A stretch of 64,000 nt of DNA from CAWIVJ01 sp963839525 (GTDB lineage Bacteria > Cyanobacteriota > Vampirovibrionia > Gastranaerophilales > Gastranaerophilaceae): positions 666,891 through 730,890 of the forward strand of contig CAWIVJ010000005.1 in the NCBI GenBank assembly GCA_963839525.1. Reading direction: 5' to 3'. A program made the translations under genes and the position numbers. A model generated the notes under the pieces. It saw only the letters and a program-made list of their open reading frames with translations. It searched no databases and was not told the origin of the DNA. The number at the start of each line of letters is the position of its first letter. The first letter of the stretch is position 1. This document shows positions 53,423 to 62,040 of the stretch, piece by piece.

Positions 53423-56251
53423 ATGACGGAAAAAGAAAAAGTAGAATATAAAAATACCTTAAATTTACCGGAAACAACTCTCGCGATGAGAGCAAACGCA
53501 GCAGTAAAAGAGTTAGATACCCAAAAATTTTGGGAAGAAATCAATGTTTATGAAAAAAACATTAACCAAAGAAATAAAACAAACTCATTTATTTTGCATG
53601 ACGGACCTCCATATTTAAGCTCAGATAAAATACATATTGGAACAGCTTTAAATAAAATTTTAAAAGATATTTTAGTCAAATATAAAGCTCAAAAAGGTTT
53701 TTATTCTCCTATGGTTCCGGGTTATGACGGACATGGACTTCCAATTGAAAATGCTGTTGTAAAAAAGATTAAAGGAGGCAGGGAAGCAGTCACACCTGTA
53801 GAACTTCGTCAAAAATGCAGAGATTTTGCATATAAAAATTTAAAAGGACAAGAAGATGAGTTCAAACGTCTTGGAGTTTGGGGTAATTGGGAGAATCCTT
53901 ACCTTACAATCAGTCCTGAGTTTGAAGCTGAACAAATAAGAGTTTTCGGGCAAATGTATAAAAATGGTTATGTTGAAAAAGGCTTAAAACCTGTTTATTG
54001 GTGTGCCTCCTGTGAAACAGCCCTTGCAGAGGCAGAAGTAGAGTATTCAGATCACACATCAAACTCAATTTATATCAGATTTAAATTTGACGAAGAAGAT
54101 AAGAAAAAAGCATTTGAAGTTGCTGGAATTAAAAGTGATAAAAACCTATATGCTGTCATTTGGACTACAACTCCTTGGACAATTCCATCTAATATGGCTA
54201 TTTCTTTGCACCCAAAATTTGAATATAATTTTTTTGAATACAATGGTGATGTTTATATAATAGCTAAAGAACTTTTGAAAAGCTTTTTACAAGGTGTTAG
54301 TTGGGAAGAAACTGATATTAAAGTTCTTGGATCTACTTTAGGGCAAAACTTGGAACTTTTAAACACTAATCACCCGCTTTATGATAGAAAATCACCTATA
54401 ATTTTAGGCGAACATGTTACAGCAGAAGCCGGAACAGGAGCAGTTCACACAGCACCCGGGCATGGTCTTGAAGACTATGAAGTAGGTGTTAAATATAATA
54501 TAAATGTTTTATCTCCGCTTGACTCAAAAGGTGTTTGGACTGATGAGATACCTGATTTGAAAGGAATTCCTTATTATAAAGGAAATTCTGTTGTTATAGA
54601 AAAATTAGAAGCCACAGGAGCGTTGCTCGCAGAAAACGATATTCAACACAGCTACCCACATTGTTGGCGCTGTAAGCATCCTGTAATTTACCGTGCAACA
54701 CCTCAATGGTTTGTTAAAGTTGAAAAATTTAGAGCAGAAACCTTAGAAGAAATTAAAAAAGTTAAATGGATTCCTGCAAACGGTGAGCATAGAATTTCTA
54801 ATATGGTTGAAGGTCGCTCTGACTGGTGTATTTCAAGACAGCGAGCATGGGGAGTTCCAATTCCGGTGATTTATTGCAAGGATTGTGACGAAGTAATTGT
54901 AACTGATGAAACAATTAAGCACATAGCTGACTTATTTGATAGAGAAAGTTCAGACGCCTGGGTAAAATACAACGAAAAAGAACTTTTGCCTGAGGGTTTT
55001 AAATGTCCTAAATGCAGTGGACAGAATTTCCAAAAAGAAAATGACATAATGGACGTTTGGTTTGATTCCGGCGTAACTTGGCGTGCCGTTGTTGAAAAAC
55101 GTCATGCCGAATTAGGACACATTCCCGTTAATATGTATCTGGAAGGCTCAGACCAGCACAGAGGGTGGTTTCAGTCATCTTTGCTTACGTGCATGGCTAC
55201 AGAAAAGAAAGCTCCTTACAAAGAAGTTTTAACCCATGGATTTGTACTTGACAGTGAAGGAAGAAAAATGTCCAAGTCATTAGGCAATGTTGTTGTTCCG
55301 CAGGAAATTATTAAAACTTACGGGGCAGATGTGCTTAGGCTTTGGGCAGCTTCAGTTGATTATAGAAATGATATTAAAATAGGCGAAAATGCGATAAATC
55401 AACTTGTTGAGATTTTTAAAAAGACAAGAAATACCATGAGATTTTTGATAGGAAACTTATATGATTTTGACCCTGTAAAAGATTATGTTCAATACAGTGA
55501 GCTCAAAAATCTTGATAAGTTTGCGTTGCATAAATTAAATCAGCTTATAAAACAGGTTAGCGAAGCATTTGAAAATTATGAATTTTATAAATATTTTCAG
55601 CATCTTCAAAATTTTGCAGCTGTTGATTTAAGCGCATTTTACCTTGACATTGTAAAAGACAGACTTTACACTGCTGGCAAAAAATCTCTTTCTCGCCGTG
55701 CTTGTCAGACAGTTTTATTTGAAATTTCACAGGCATTAGTCAGAATTTTAACTCCCGTTATGCCTCATCAAGCAGAAGATATTTGGCAAAATATTGTTGA
55801 AGGTCAAAAGCAAGGACTAGAAAGCATTTTACTTTCTGATTGGCCTAAATCTAATCCTTGTTGGGATAATGCAATATTAGAAGAAGATTTTTCAAAAATT
55901 TTAAAGACAAGAGAAATTGTAACCAAAGCAATTGAACCTTTACGTGCGGATAAAAAAGTCGGAAGTTCGCTTGAAGTTGCAGTTTATATTAAAAATACAG
56001 ATGATAATATAAAATCAGTTTTAGAAGCAAATAAGGAAGAACTATGCAATATATTCATCACTTCTCAAGCTTTCTTAGCGAGTGATAAACCTTCTGAAAC
56101 TTTAAGTGAGTATCAGGAAGAAGATTTCACTGTTTGGGTAACAGAAGCAATTGGCGAGAAGTGTGAACGTTGCTGGAAATACCGTAAACTTGGTGAACAA
56201 AAAGACCACGAGACAATTTGTTCCGAGTGTTTTGAGGCGATACAAGATTGA
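53423..56251 (+). CDS. ileS: isoleucyl-tRNA synthetase
   Basis: Class I synthetase with an editing domain, 942 aa from the ATG at 53423, which follows AAGGA. An in-frame ATG 33 bp earlier lies inside the upstream gene. HIGT at residues 71-74 (PPYLSSDKIHIGTALNKIL) and KMSKS in DSEGRKMSKSLGNVVVP are the catalytic motifs. The CP1 editing domain has WTTTPWTIPSNMAISLHP and AGTGAVHTAPGHGLEDYE. A C-terminal zinc-binding segment is CERCWKYRKLGEQKDHETIC plus SEC. All parts are intact and the length is normal. Confidence 0.97.
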   Translation: MTEKEKVEYKNTLNLPETTLAMRANAAVKELDTQKFWEEINVYEKNINQRNKTNSFILHDGPPYLSSDKIHIGTALNKILKDILVKYKAQKGFYSPMVPGYDGHGLPIENAVVKKIKGGREAVTPVELRQKCRDFAYKNLKGQEDEFKRLGVWGNWENPYLTISPEFEAEQIRVFGQMYKNGYVEKGLKPVYWCASCETALAEAEVEYSDHTSNSIYIRFKFDEEDKKKAFEVAGIKSDKNLYAVIWTTTPWTIPSNMAISLHPKFEYNFFEYNGDVYIIAKELLKSFLQGVSWEETDIKVLGSTLGQNLELLNTNHPLYDRKSPIILGEHVTAEAGTGAVHTAPGHGLEDYEVGVKYNINVLSPLDSKGVWTDEIPDLKGIPYYKGNSVVIEKLEATGALLAENDIQHSYPHCWRCKHPVIYRATPQWFVKVEKFRAETLEEIKKVKWIPANGEHRISNMVEGRSDWCISRQRAWGVPIPVIYCKDCDEVIVTDETIKHIADLFDRESSDAWVKYNEKELLPEGFKCPKCSGQNFQKENDIMDVWFDSGVTWRAVVEKRHAELGHIPVNMYLEGSDQHRGWFQSSLLTCMATEKKAPYKEVLTHGFVLDSEGRKMSKSLGNVVVPQEIIKTYGADVLRLWAASVDYRNDIKIGENAINQLVEIFKKTRNTMRFLIGNLYDFDPVKDYVQYSELKNLDKFALHKLNQLIKQVSEAFENYEFYKYFQHLQNFAAVDLSAFYLDIVKDRLYTAGKKSLSRRACQTVLFEISQALVRILTPVMPHQAEDIWQNIVEGQKQGLESILLSDWPKSNPCWDNAILEEDFSKILKTREIVTKAIEPLRADKKVGSSLEVAVYIKNTDDNIKSVLEANKEELCNIFITSQAFLASDKPSETLSEYQEEDFTVWVTEAIGEKCERCWKYRKLGEQKDHETICSECFEAIQD

Positions 56252-56275
56252 ATGGTCAACAGTAAACGGTAAATT

Positions 56276-57151
56276 ATGTTTACACAAAACTTAAAAGAAA
56301 AATATCAATTTTTAACCGAATATTTTGAGAGCGGTATTAAAAATCCTGAAAGAAATATTGCTCACAGCATATTGTTTTACGGGCATGACGTTTCAGTTCA
56401 ATATGAATTTGCAACCGAGATTGCAAGGCTTTTAAATTGCAGGGAATTTAAAAATCAAAACTGTAAATGTCTCAATTGTAATTGGGTCAGAGATAAGAAA
56501 CATCCGGCTGTTTTAACTATTTCAAAAATTAATAATAAACCTTCTGATGACGAATCAAAAACAGTGATTTCCGTAAAACAATCTCAAATGGTTAAAAATT
56601 TATTATTAAATACTTCCCAATACTACAGAGTGTTTATTTTTTGTGATGCAAAAATGGAAGGAGAAAATTGGATTCCGCAAGGTTTGAATGAAACAAATTT
56701 TCACGCAGAAACTGCTAATTCCTTGTTGAAAATTATTGAAGAACCCCCAGAAAAAACTATTTTTTTCTTTATGACGAGAGATAAAAACGATTTGCTTGAA
56801 ACAATAATTTCTCGCTCCCAAAGTTTTTTTGTACCTTCTTATGGGGCAGAAAACAAAAATTATTCAAATATTGAAGAAATTTTTTCCGAATATTTGGAAC
56901 TTGAACGAAAGGATTCTTTAGATTTTGCACAAAAGTTATTTTCCCTTGCAAAAGAACTTGGGAGTGAAAAAGTTTTAACCGAAATTCAAAATTATTTGCT
57001 TGAATTGTTAAATGCTAATTTAAAAAACAATTCTGCAAAGAATAAGCTTTTATCAGATATAAAATTTGTTGAATTCGCAAAGAAAATGATTGAAAACCAT
57101 ATGTCTCCTCAAATAGCTTTTGAAGATATGTGTCTAAATTTTACTAAATAA
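56276..57151 (+). CDS. holB: DNA polymerase III delta-prime subunit
   Basis: Clamp-loader subunit, 291 aa. The zinc module is C55, C63, C65, C68 (LNCREFKNQNCKCLNCNW). ANSLLKIIEEPPEKTIFFFM is the diagnostic clamp-loader motif, with a sensor-1-like ISRSQSFFVPSYG after it. The P-loop is missing (FYGHDVSVQYEFA in place of GxxGxGK), as expected for delta-prime, which does not bind ATP. It is 24 bp after ileS and is convergent with tcdA. Confidence 0.93.
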   Translation: MFTQNLKEKYQFLTEYFESGIKNPERNIAHSILFYGHDVSVQYEFATEIARLLNCREFKNQNCKCLNCNWVRDKKHPAVLTISKINNKPSDDESKTVISVKQSQMVKNLLLNTSQYYRVFIFCDAKMEGENWIPQGLNETNFHAETANSLLKIIEEPPEKTIFFFMTRDKNDLLETIISRSQSFFVPSYGAENKNYSNIEEIFSEYLELERKDSLDFAQKLFSLAKELGSEKVLTEIQNYLLELLNANLKNNSAKNKLLSDIKFVEFAKKMIENHMSPQIAFEDMCLNFTK

Positions 57152-57155
57152 AGTT

Positions 57156-57911
57156 TTAAATAGCGTAAATTATTTTTCTTACGATAAAGCTTGCCATAAA
57201 AATTCCGGCAGTTGATGCCACAAAAGGTGTTGATGCTGGAATAATTTTAGAAAATTCAATTTCTTCTCCGTTTTGAGTTTTAATTCTTTCCTTAACTGCT
57301 ATTTTCTCCTGTGAAGAAGGTTTCTCTCTGCTTACTACAACCGATATACCCTTTGTAATTCCTCGTTTTTTTAATTGGTATAAAACATTTGACGTAAACG
57401 GCGCCTTTTTATCTTCAATTTCGGAAATATCACAAATATACAATTCTTCGGGATTAACTCTGTTCCCTGCACCAAAAGAACTTATTACAGGTAAATTATT
57501 ACTGTAGGCAAACTCTAACAAATCGACTTTTGAACGCGTTGTATCTATTGCATCTGCGATAAAATCTGTTGATAAAATTACTTCGATATCTTTTTTGCTG
57601 AATTTTTCAGTATAAAAATCATCAATGACATTAATTTTTATCTTCGGGTTAATGTCTTTGAGTCTTTTTTTAAAGAGATTTGCTTTACTTTGACCTACGG
57701 TTGAAGTTAGAGCAATAACTTGACGATTAATATTTGATTCTGAAACTTTATCAAAATCTATAATTGTTAATTCACCAATTCCTGCTCTTGCAAGCATTTC
57801 AGCACAAAAACCGCCTACTCCTCCCAACCCGAAAACAGCAACATGTTTTTGCGCAAGCAAAGCTTGTGCATCTTTACCCCAATATAATTCATTACGTAGA
57901 AAAATATCCAT
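57156..57911 (-). CDS. tcdA: tRNA threonylcarbamoyladenosine dehydratase (TcdA/CsdL-like)
   Basis: E1-like ATP-dependent enzyme that cyclises t6A37 in ANN-reading tRNAs. It has 251 aa. Nucleotide fold VAVFGLGGVGGFCAEMLARA, then IIDFDKVSESNINRQVIALT, DAIDTTRSKVDLLEFAY and the late helix of a MoeB/ThiF-fold protein. ThiF and MoeB usually have CxxC zinc sites that are absent here, which favours TcdA. It starts 18 bp after the reconstructed end of the BI-1 gene, so the two probably share a transcript. Confidence 0.9.
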   Translation of the reverse strand: MDIFLRNELYWGKDAQALLAQKHVAVFGLGGVGGFCAEMLARAGIGELTIIDFDKVSESNINRQVIALTSTVGQSKANLFKKRLKDINPKIKINVIDDFYTEKFSKKDIEVILSTDFIADAIDTTRSKVDLLEFAYSNNLPVISSFGAGNRVNPEELYICDISEIEDKKAPFTSNVLYQLKKRGITKGISVVVSREKPSSQEKIAVKERIKTQNGEEIEFSKIIPASTPFVASTAGIFMASFIVRKIIYAI

Positions 57912-57929
57912 TCTAAACCTTTAATAAGG

Positions 57930-58657
57930 TTATCTTTCTCTCAGTTTAGCCAGAAGGTTTAGAATTTCAATATAAAGCCAAACGAGCGTTACCATAAGCC
58001 CAAAAGCTCCATACCATTCATAGTTTTTACCCAGCATGTTTGGGCTCCTCTTTCAATAAAATCAAAATCTATTATTAAATTTAGAGCTGCAATACAAATA
58101 ACAACCAAACTAAAACCTATTCCAATATTACTTGAAGTAAAGATTTGCGGAATTTGCATGCCAAAAAATGAACCTATTAAGTTTATAAAATAAATTCCTG
58201 CGACAGATAATGTTGATATGAATAAAACACTTCTAAACTTTTCTGTGCATTTTATAGCTCCGATTTTATATAGAAAAAGTAAAGAAAATAATGCTGCAAA
58301 TGTCGATGCTATTGCTGTAATTGCAATTCCTGGATAAGCTTTTTCAAACATAGCTGAAATACCGCCCAACAAAAGTCCTTCAGACGCTGCATAAACAGGC
58401 GCAGCTATTGCTATTGCTTTTCTGTTAAACATGATTACAATGAACGAAATTATACTTACTACAAAGCCAATAACGCCAAGCATTGCTGCTTTATCTGTGT
58501 AACCTTTAAAAAACATGTCCCAAACAATTAAACTCGTTCCCAATAAAAGAATAAAAAGTATGAAAGTTTTGTTAATTGCCCCATTAACGGTCATTGGTTC
58601 TGAATCTAATATTCTTTCTCTATCAACTACACTTTGACTAAATACCGGATTTGGCAT
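57930..58657 (-). pseudogene. BI-1/YccA-family membrane protein with a C-terminal frameshift
   Basis: A seven-helix Bax-inhibitor-1 family protein. The main frame (MPNPVFSQSVVDRERILDSE at the start, TM segments FILFILLLGTSLIVWDMFF and so on) stops early at 57989 after GAQTCWVKTMNGMELLGLW. The expected C-terminus continues in another frame as MLGKNYEWYGAFGLMVTLVW, then LYIEILNLLAKLRER. Adding one A to the AAA at about 58040 would read GAQNMLGKNYEWYGAFGL and give 242 aa, the usual length. So this is a single-base deletion in a homopolymer, by error or recent mutation. Confidence 0.8.
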
Positions 58658-58816
58658 AAAATTCCTCCTTTCTTAAAAAAAGGGACGCGGGAAAAAGTAA
58701 AGCTTTAAAGAGTCTTTTACTATTTCCTTTTTTCCTTTTCACTTCTATTATACAACAATAATATTTTTATGATAAATATATTTTTATAGTTATTAAAAAA
58801 TCTTTTCTTAAAACTC

Positions 58817-58844
58817 TTTACAAGAAATTTTTTTTTGCTAAAAT
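58817..58844 (+). promoter_or_regulatory. probable promoter of tRNA-Asn
   Basis: TTTACA (58817-58822), 16 bp, then TAAAAT (58839-58844), 11 nt before the mature tRNA start. Spacing and position fit a tRNA promoter. Confidence 0.4.
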
Positions 58845-58854
58845 ATTGTTATAT

Positions 58855-58926
58855 TCCTCAGTAGCTCAATGGTGGAGCAACCGGCTGTTAACCGGTAGGT
58901 TGTTGGTTCGAGTCCAACCTGGGGAG
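58855..58926 (+). tRNA. tRNA-Asn (anticodon GUU)
   Basis: Acceptor TCCTCAG pairs with CTGGGGA, D arm AGCTCAATGGTGGAGC, anticodon loop CTGTTAA, T arm GTTGGTTCGAGTCCAAC. The discriminator is G, and CCA is not encoded (TTTT follows), unlike the tRNA-Ser and tRNA-Leu genes here. It marks the left edge of the accessory region. Confidence 0.95.
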
Positions 58927-59048
58927 TTTTTTATTTATAAGGGTTTCAGGTTTTTCAAAAGTAGTGCATTTTTTGCTTTTGTTGTAATATTGTTGGAGTT
59001 GAAAATAAAATACATAAAAATCAAGTAATTTTAAGAGAATAAATTTTA

Positions 59049-60835
59049 TTAATTATTCTCAAAAAGATTTAGTTGTTTTTTCTCATTGAGCTTTTCTTCT
59101 TCTTGAATTTGCTCTATTTTAAATAATTTATCAGTTTGTGATAACTCCAAAATTTTATTTTCTTTTAAATAAGTTTTAAATTGTTGATTTTCTTGGAATT
59201 TTCCACTTAAGACCGAAGCAATATACTGTCCGTTAAATTCATCTGAATTAACTAGCTCAATTAATGATTTTAATTGATTCCCGTGAATCCCTTCAATTTT
59301 ATCGTGCATAATAAATTTTGGTCTCTCAAAACTTTTAGTATTAAAATAGGAAATAAAGGCTAAGTCATAGGCGGCTATAATTCCTTTTTTCTTGCCGTCT
59401 CCAACATTACCCTCGGTGTTATATATATTAAAAGCGTAAAGTTGTTTTTTTATATCTTTATCTGCAGAAAAAACAAAAGCTTCTCCATAAAATAATTTTG
59501 AATATTCAGCAAAATATTTGTTAAATTCCGTGATTTCCTTTTTGCAAAAACTCGTCAAATTTTTCTATATTTTCATTCAGCTTATCTATATTATCCAGTG
59601 AATCTTTTAGTGATTGTTCTAAATCTGATAATTTTTCTAATTCTTCGCTTAATTTACCTTTTTCTTCATATTTACCATTAAGTTGAGATACAATTAATTC
59701 ATAGTCAGCTAAAGAACCTTCTTTTTTTTGTTTTTCAACTATCTTTTTTTCCGTTTCAAGTTCTGCGTGCCAATCTTTTGTTAATTTTTCTATGTTTTCT
59801 TTTATCTTAGGAATATCCGCGGAAATAAAATTCACTTTATTGGATATTAAGTTTTTATGAAAGGTTAAGGCTTCATCAAATGTTTTTTGTAAATTAGGGA
59901 TATATTTAGTTGCTTCCTCATATAGAGCTTTAACTTCTTGAACATTTATATTTGCCTCTCCTGATTTTATTTCATTTATGCTTTCTTCATACAGCTTCAA
60001 CTTAAAATGATAATCTGATAGCTCGGATGTTATTTTATAATTTTTGCTCTTATTTCTTTCAATATAATGGCTTCTTCTGTAAATTTTAAATTGATGTTAA
60101 AAGTATTTTTCTTTTCTTGAAGTTCTGATATTTGATGATTTACTAGAGCTAAACTTTGAGATATTGCCTTACTGCTCTTTTGTTGGAAAGTATTTTTTAT
60201 AACATTTTCTGAATATTTTTTTGTTGCTTCTTCAATTTTTTTTTGCATTGATAAATCGGAAGCTTTCACTAAGTCAAATAAGAAAAAGTAAATGCTTTCA
60301 TAGTCATTGTTAGAAGTAAAAGCATTTGAATACTCTACGACACTGTCCATTTGATTTGCACCTTTTCTTATTGACCGTGATATAAGTTGTCGAAATGTTG
60401 GTTTTTGTTGGTTTGAATTAAATACTAACTTATTTAGTTCTGTTTCATATTCCTTTTCATTTGTATAGTTTTTTTCATTAATTTTGGCGATTTTTTTATT
60501 TCTTTTTAAAAAGTTTCGTTTTATTATAATATCGTTTTTATTATCTTCAAAAGTGTCCCCTAAACATAGAGTAATTAAAACATCATTGTTCCCCAAAAAT
60601 TTTTCTACTAGAGGTGACGTTGTTTGTTTAAATTGTTTACTACTCCATATTTGTTTAGCATTTCCGCCTAGGCAAAAATCTACTAATCTAAGAACGGTAG
60701 TTTTTCCAACGTTGTTTCCGATTCTTTTTGATTTTCTATATTTGATATGTCTACAATTAAATTTATTCCCCTTTTAAATTTAATATGCCTTATAATTTCT
60801 TTATCTTTTTCTATTTTTAAAAATTTTAGATACAT
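59049..60835 (-). pseudogene. ABC-3C system ATPase with DUF2326 C-terminus, broken by three single-base indels
   Basis: The SMC/Rad50-like ATPase of an ABC-three-component predicted conflict system. Starting at ATG 60835 it reads MYLKFLKIEKDKEIIRHIKF. Walker A (GNNVGKTTVLRLVDFCLGG) is in another frame after a one-base loss near 60720. Central coiled coil. Further frame changes lie near 60045 (missing A in a run) and 59545 (extra T in a run). The C-terminal DUF2326-like part is intact: YNTEGNVGDGKKKGIIAAYD, FIMHDKIEGIHGNQLKSLIE. Corrected length is 595 aa, normal for the family. All three breaks are single bases. It overlaps the middle-component gene by 10 bp. Confidence 0.85.
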
Positions 60836-61062
60836 ATCACTAGCACCCCATTATTGTTTAAATTAATTATGCCAAGTAAATATAACCAGTTTAAAGCGAG
60901 TAAATACTGCGAATAAGATAAGTTTCCCTTCTGCTTTACTACGTTTAAATACAATTCGGAACTGTCTATGGTTTTTAAAGACAGTTTCTTGATTATACCT
61001 AAAAGCAATGAAGCTTGATAATAAATGCTTTTTTCAGGATTTGAATATTTAGTGACTAACAT
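60826..61062 (-). CDS. ABC-3C middle component
   Basis: A 78-aa helical protein of the ABC-3C middle-component type (group 6-like): NPEKSIYYQASLLLGIIKKL, a winged-helix-like middle, and YLLALNWLYLLGIINLNNNG. The middle component bridges the ATPase and the effector in these systems. It overlaps the upstream effector gene by 14 bp and the ATPase gene by 10 bp, so all are translationally coupled. The family call comes from the ALxWLYLLG pattern and the gene context. Confidence 0.75.
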   Translation of the reverse strand: MLVTKYSNPEKSIYYQASLLLGIIKKLSLKTIDSSELYLNVVKQKGNLSYSQYLLALNWLYLLGIINLNNNGVLVICI

Positions 61063-61615
61063 ATTTTTTCCTTGGTTTTTCCATAATCAAACAGTTTATA
61101 AACGCATCTGCTAAAATGACCTTTACGGCTATTTCTACATCTTCTTGGGTTGCATCCAAATTGCTTGAACTATAAATCATCTTTTCCAATTTTTTAACAA
61201 TAGTTCCAAAAATATTATCTGAATTATTTTGAATGTATTTTAATTTTTCATTGTAATTTTCAAACCCTAGTGAAATTTCTTCTTTATATTTTAGATGTAT
61301 TATGTTTAAAATAGCCTCTTTACCATTAGAACGTACTTCTTCTAAAGTTTTATAAGCCCTTTCTAAATCTGCTATATTTGGTTTAAACGTTTCAATTATA
61401 GCTCGGCTTTTTTGTATGTTATTATACTGTATTTTTTCTTCAATGTTCACCGGCAAAAGCATTGACTCTTCTGTAAAATTAATTTCAATATTTTGAGATG
61501 AAAGTATATTTACAACTTCTGCAATACAGGAAGGATTCTTTGGCACAATTTCATTATGCACATTCAAATATTTTGCTTGATAACCAGTTCCGTTATCATT
61601 AACTGTTTGCTTCAT
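61049..61615 (-). CDS. ABC-3C effector-side protein (C-terminal domain type) with N-terminal N/G/Q motif
   Basis: A 188-aa protein. Residues 2-22 carry the motif KQTVNDNGTGYQAKYLNVHN. A linker follows, then a helical body whose end reads DATQEDVEIAVKVILADAFI, then NCLIMEKP, which matches the C-terminal domain of ABC-3C effector proteins. The N-terminal motif matches the C-terminal motif of the preceding 63-aa membrane protein. No toxin catalytic site is visible, so activity may come from assembly with the membrane protein. Gene overlaps: 17 bp upstream, 14 bp downstream. Confidence 0.75.
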   Translation of the reverse strand: MKQTVNDNGTGYQAKYLNVHNEIVPKNPSCIAEVVNILSSQNIEINFTEESMLLPVNIEEKIQYNNIQKSRAIIETFKPNIADLERAYKTLEEVRSNGKEAILNIIHLKYKEEISLGFENYNEKLKYIQNNSDNIFGTIVKKLEKMIYSSSNLDATQEDVEIAVKVILADAFINCLIMEKPRKKYVSH

Positions 61616-61790
61616 TATTATTCACCGTCATTGTTTCAGCTTGATAGCCTGTTGAATTATTGTTAATGGTTTGTTTTTTATTTGAAAAATAAAGAGATTT
61701 GTACTTTTCTTTTTCTTTATATTGAAGAATAGCAATAACTGTTGAAATAAGGGCAAATAACCACCCCGAAGCTGAAAAAAACATATCCAT
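61599..61790 (-). CDS. 63-aa single-pass membrane protein with N/G/Q motif
   Basis: One membrane helix (GWLFALISTVIAILQY) near the N-terminus, a charged linker (KEKEKYKSLYFSNK), then the motif KQTINNNSTGYQAETMTVNN. Ribosome site CAAGGGAAG 7 nt upstream. The last 17 bp overlap the effector gene, so the motif of this protein and that of the next are encoded next to each other. The motif looks like short amyloid-type signalling sequences that pair a sensor with an effector. A membrane anchor with this motif suggests it places the effector at the membrane. Confidence 0.7.
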   Translation of the reverse strand: MDMFFSASGWLFALISTVIAILQYKEKEKYKSLYFSNKKQTINNNSTGYQAETMTVNNNEANS

Positions 61791-61827
61791 ATAATACTTC
61801 CCTTGTAGTAATAAACTTTTAAATATC

Positions 61828-62040
61828 CTAGCATAAATATATCGGGATTCTCAATAACAAAAACAAAATAGCAATAAAAATTATTATTAAAAATATTGCT
61901 GACAAATATAGCTTAAATTTAAAGAGGTTTAAAATAAGCCCGTAGGAATTAAAATACAAAGATGTTTTCTTAATCACAAAATAAAACAAAATGAATATAT
62001 AAATATTTATAATTATGACAACTTTAAGTTGTTTAATCAT
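61828..62040 (-). CDS. possible small two-helix membrane protein
   Basis: A 70-aa, very hydrophobic frame with two predicted membrane helices (VVIIINIYIFILFYFVIK and LSAIFLIIIFIAILFLLL). It lies 37 bp upstream of the ABC-3C operon on the same strand. There is no clear ribosome site, and its AT-rich composition can produce such a frame by chance. It could be an extra component or an artefact. Confidence 0.35.
   Translation of the reverse strand: MIKQLKVVIIINIYIFILFYFVIKKTSLYFNSYGLILNLFKFKLYLSAIFLIIIFIAILFLLLRIPIYLC

Noticed and set aside
58846..59028. 60-codon plus-strand frame over tRNA-Asn
   Set aside because: It starts before and reads through the tRNA gene. It is a product of the tRNA sequence.
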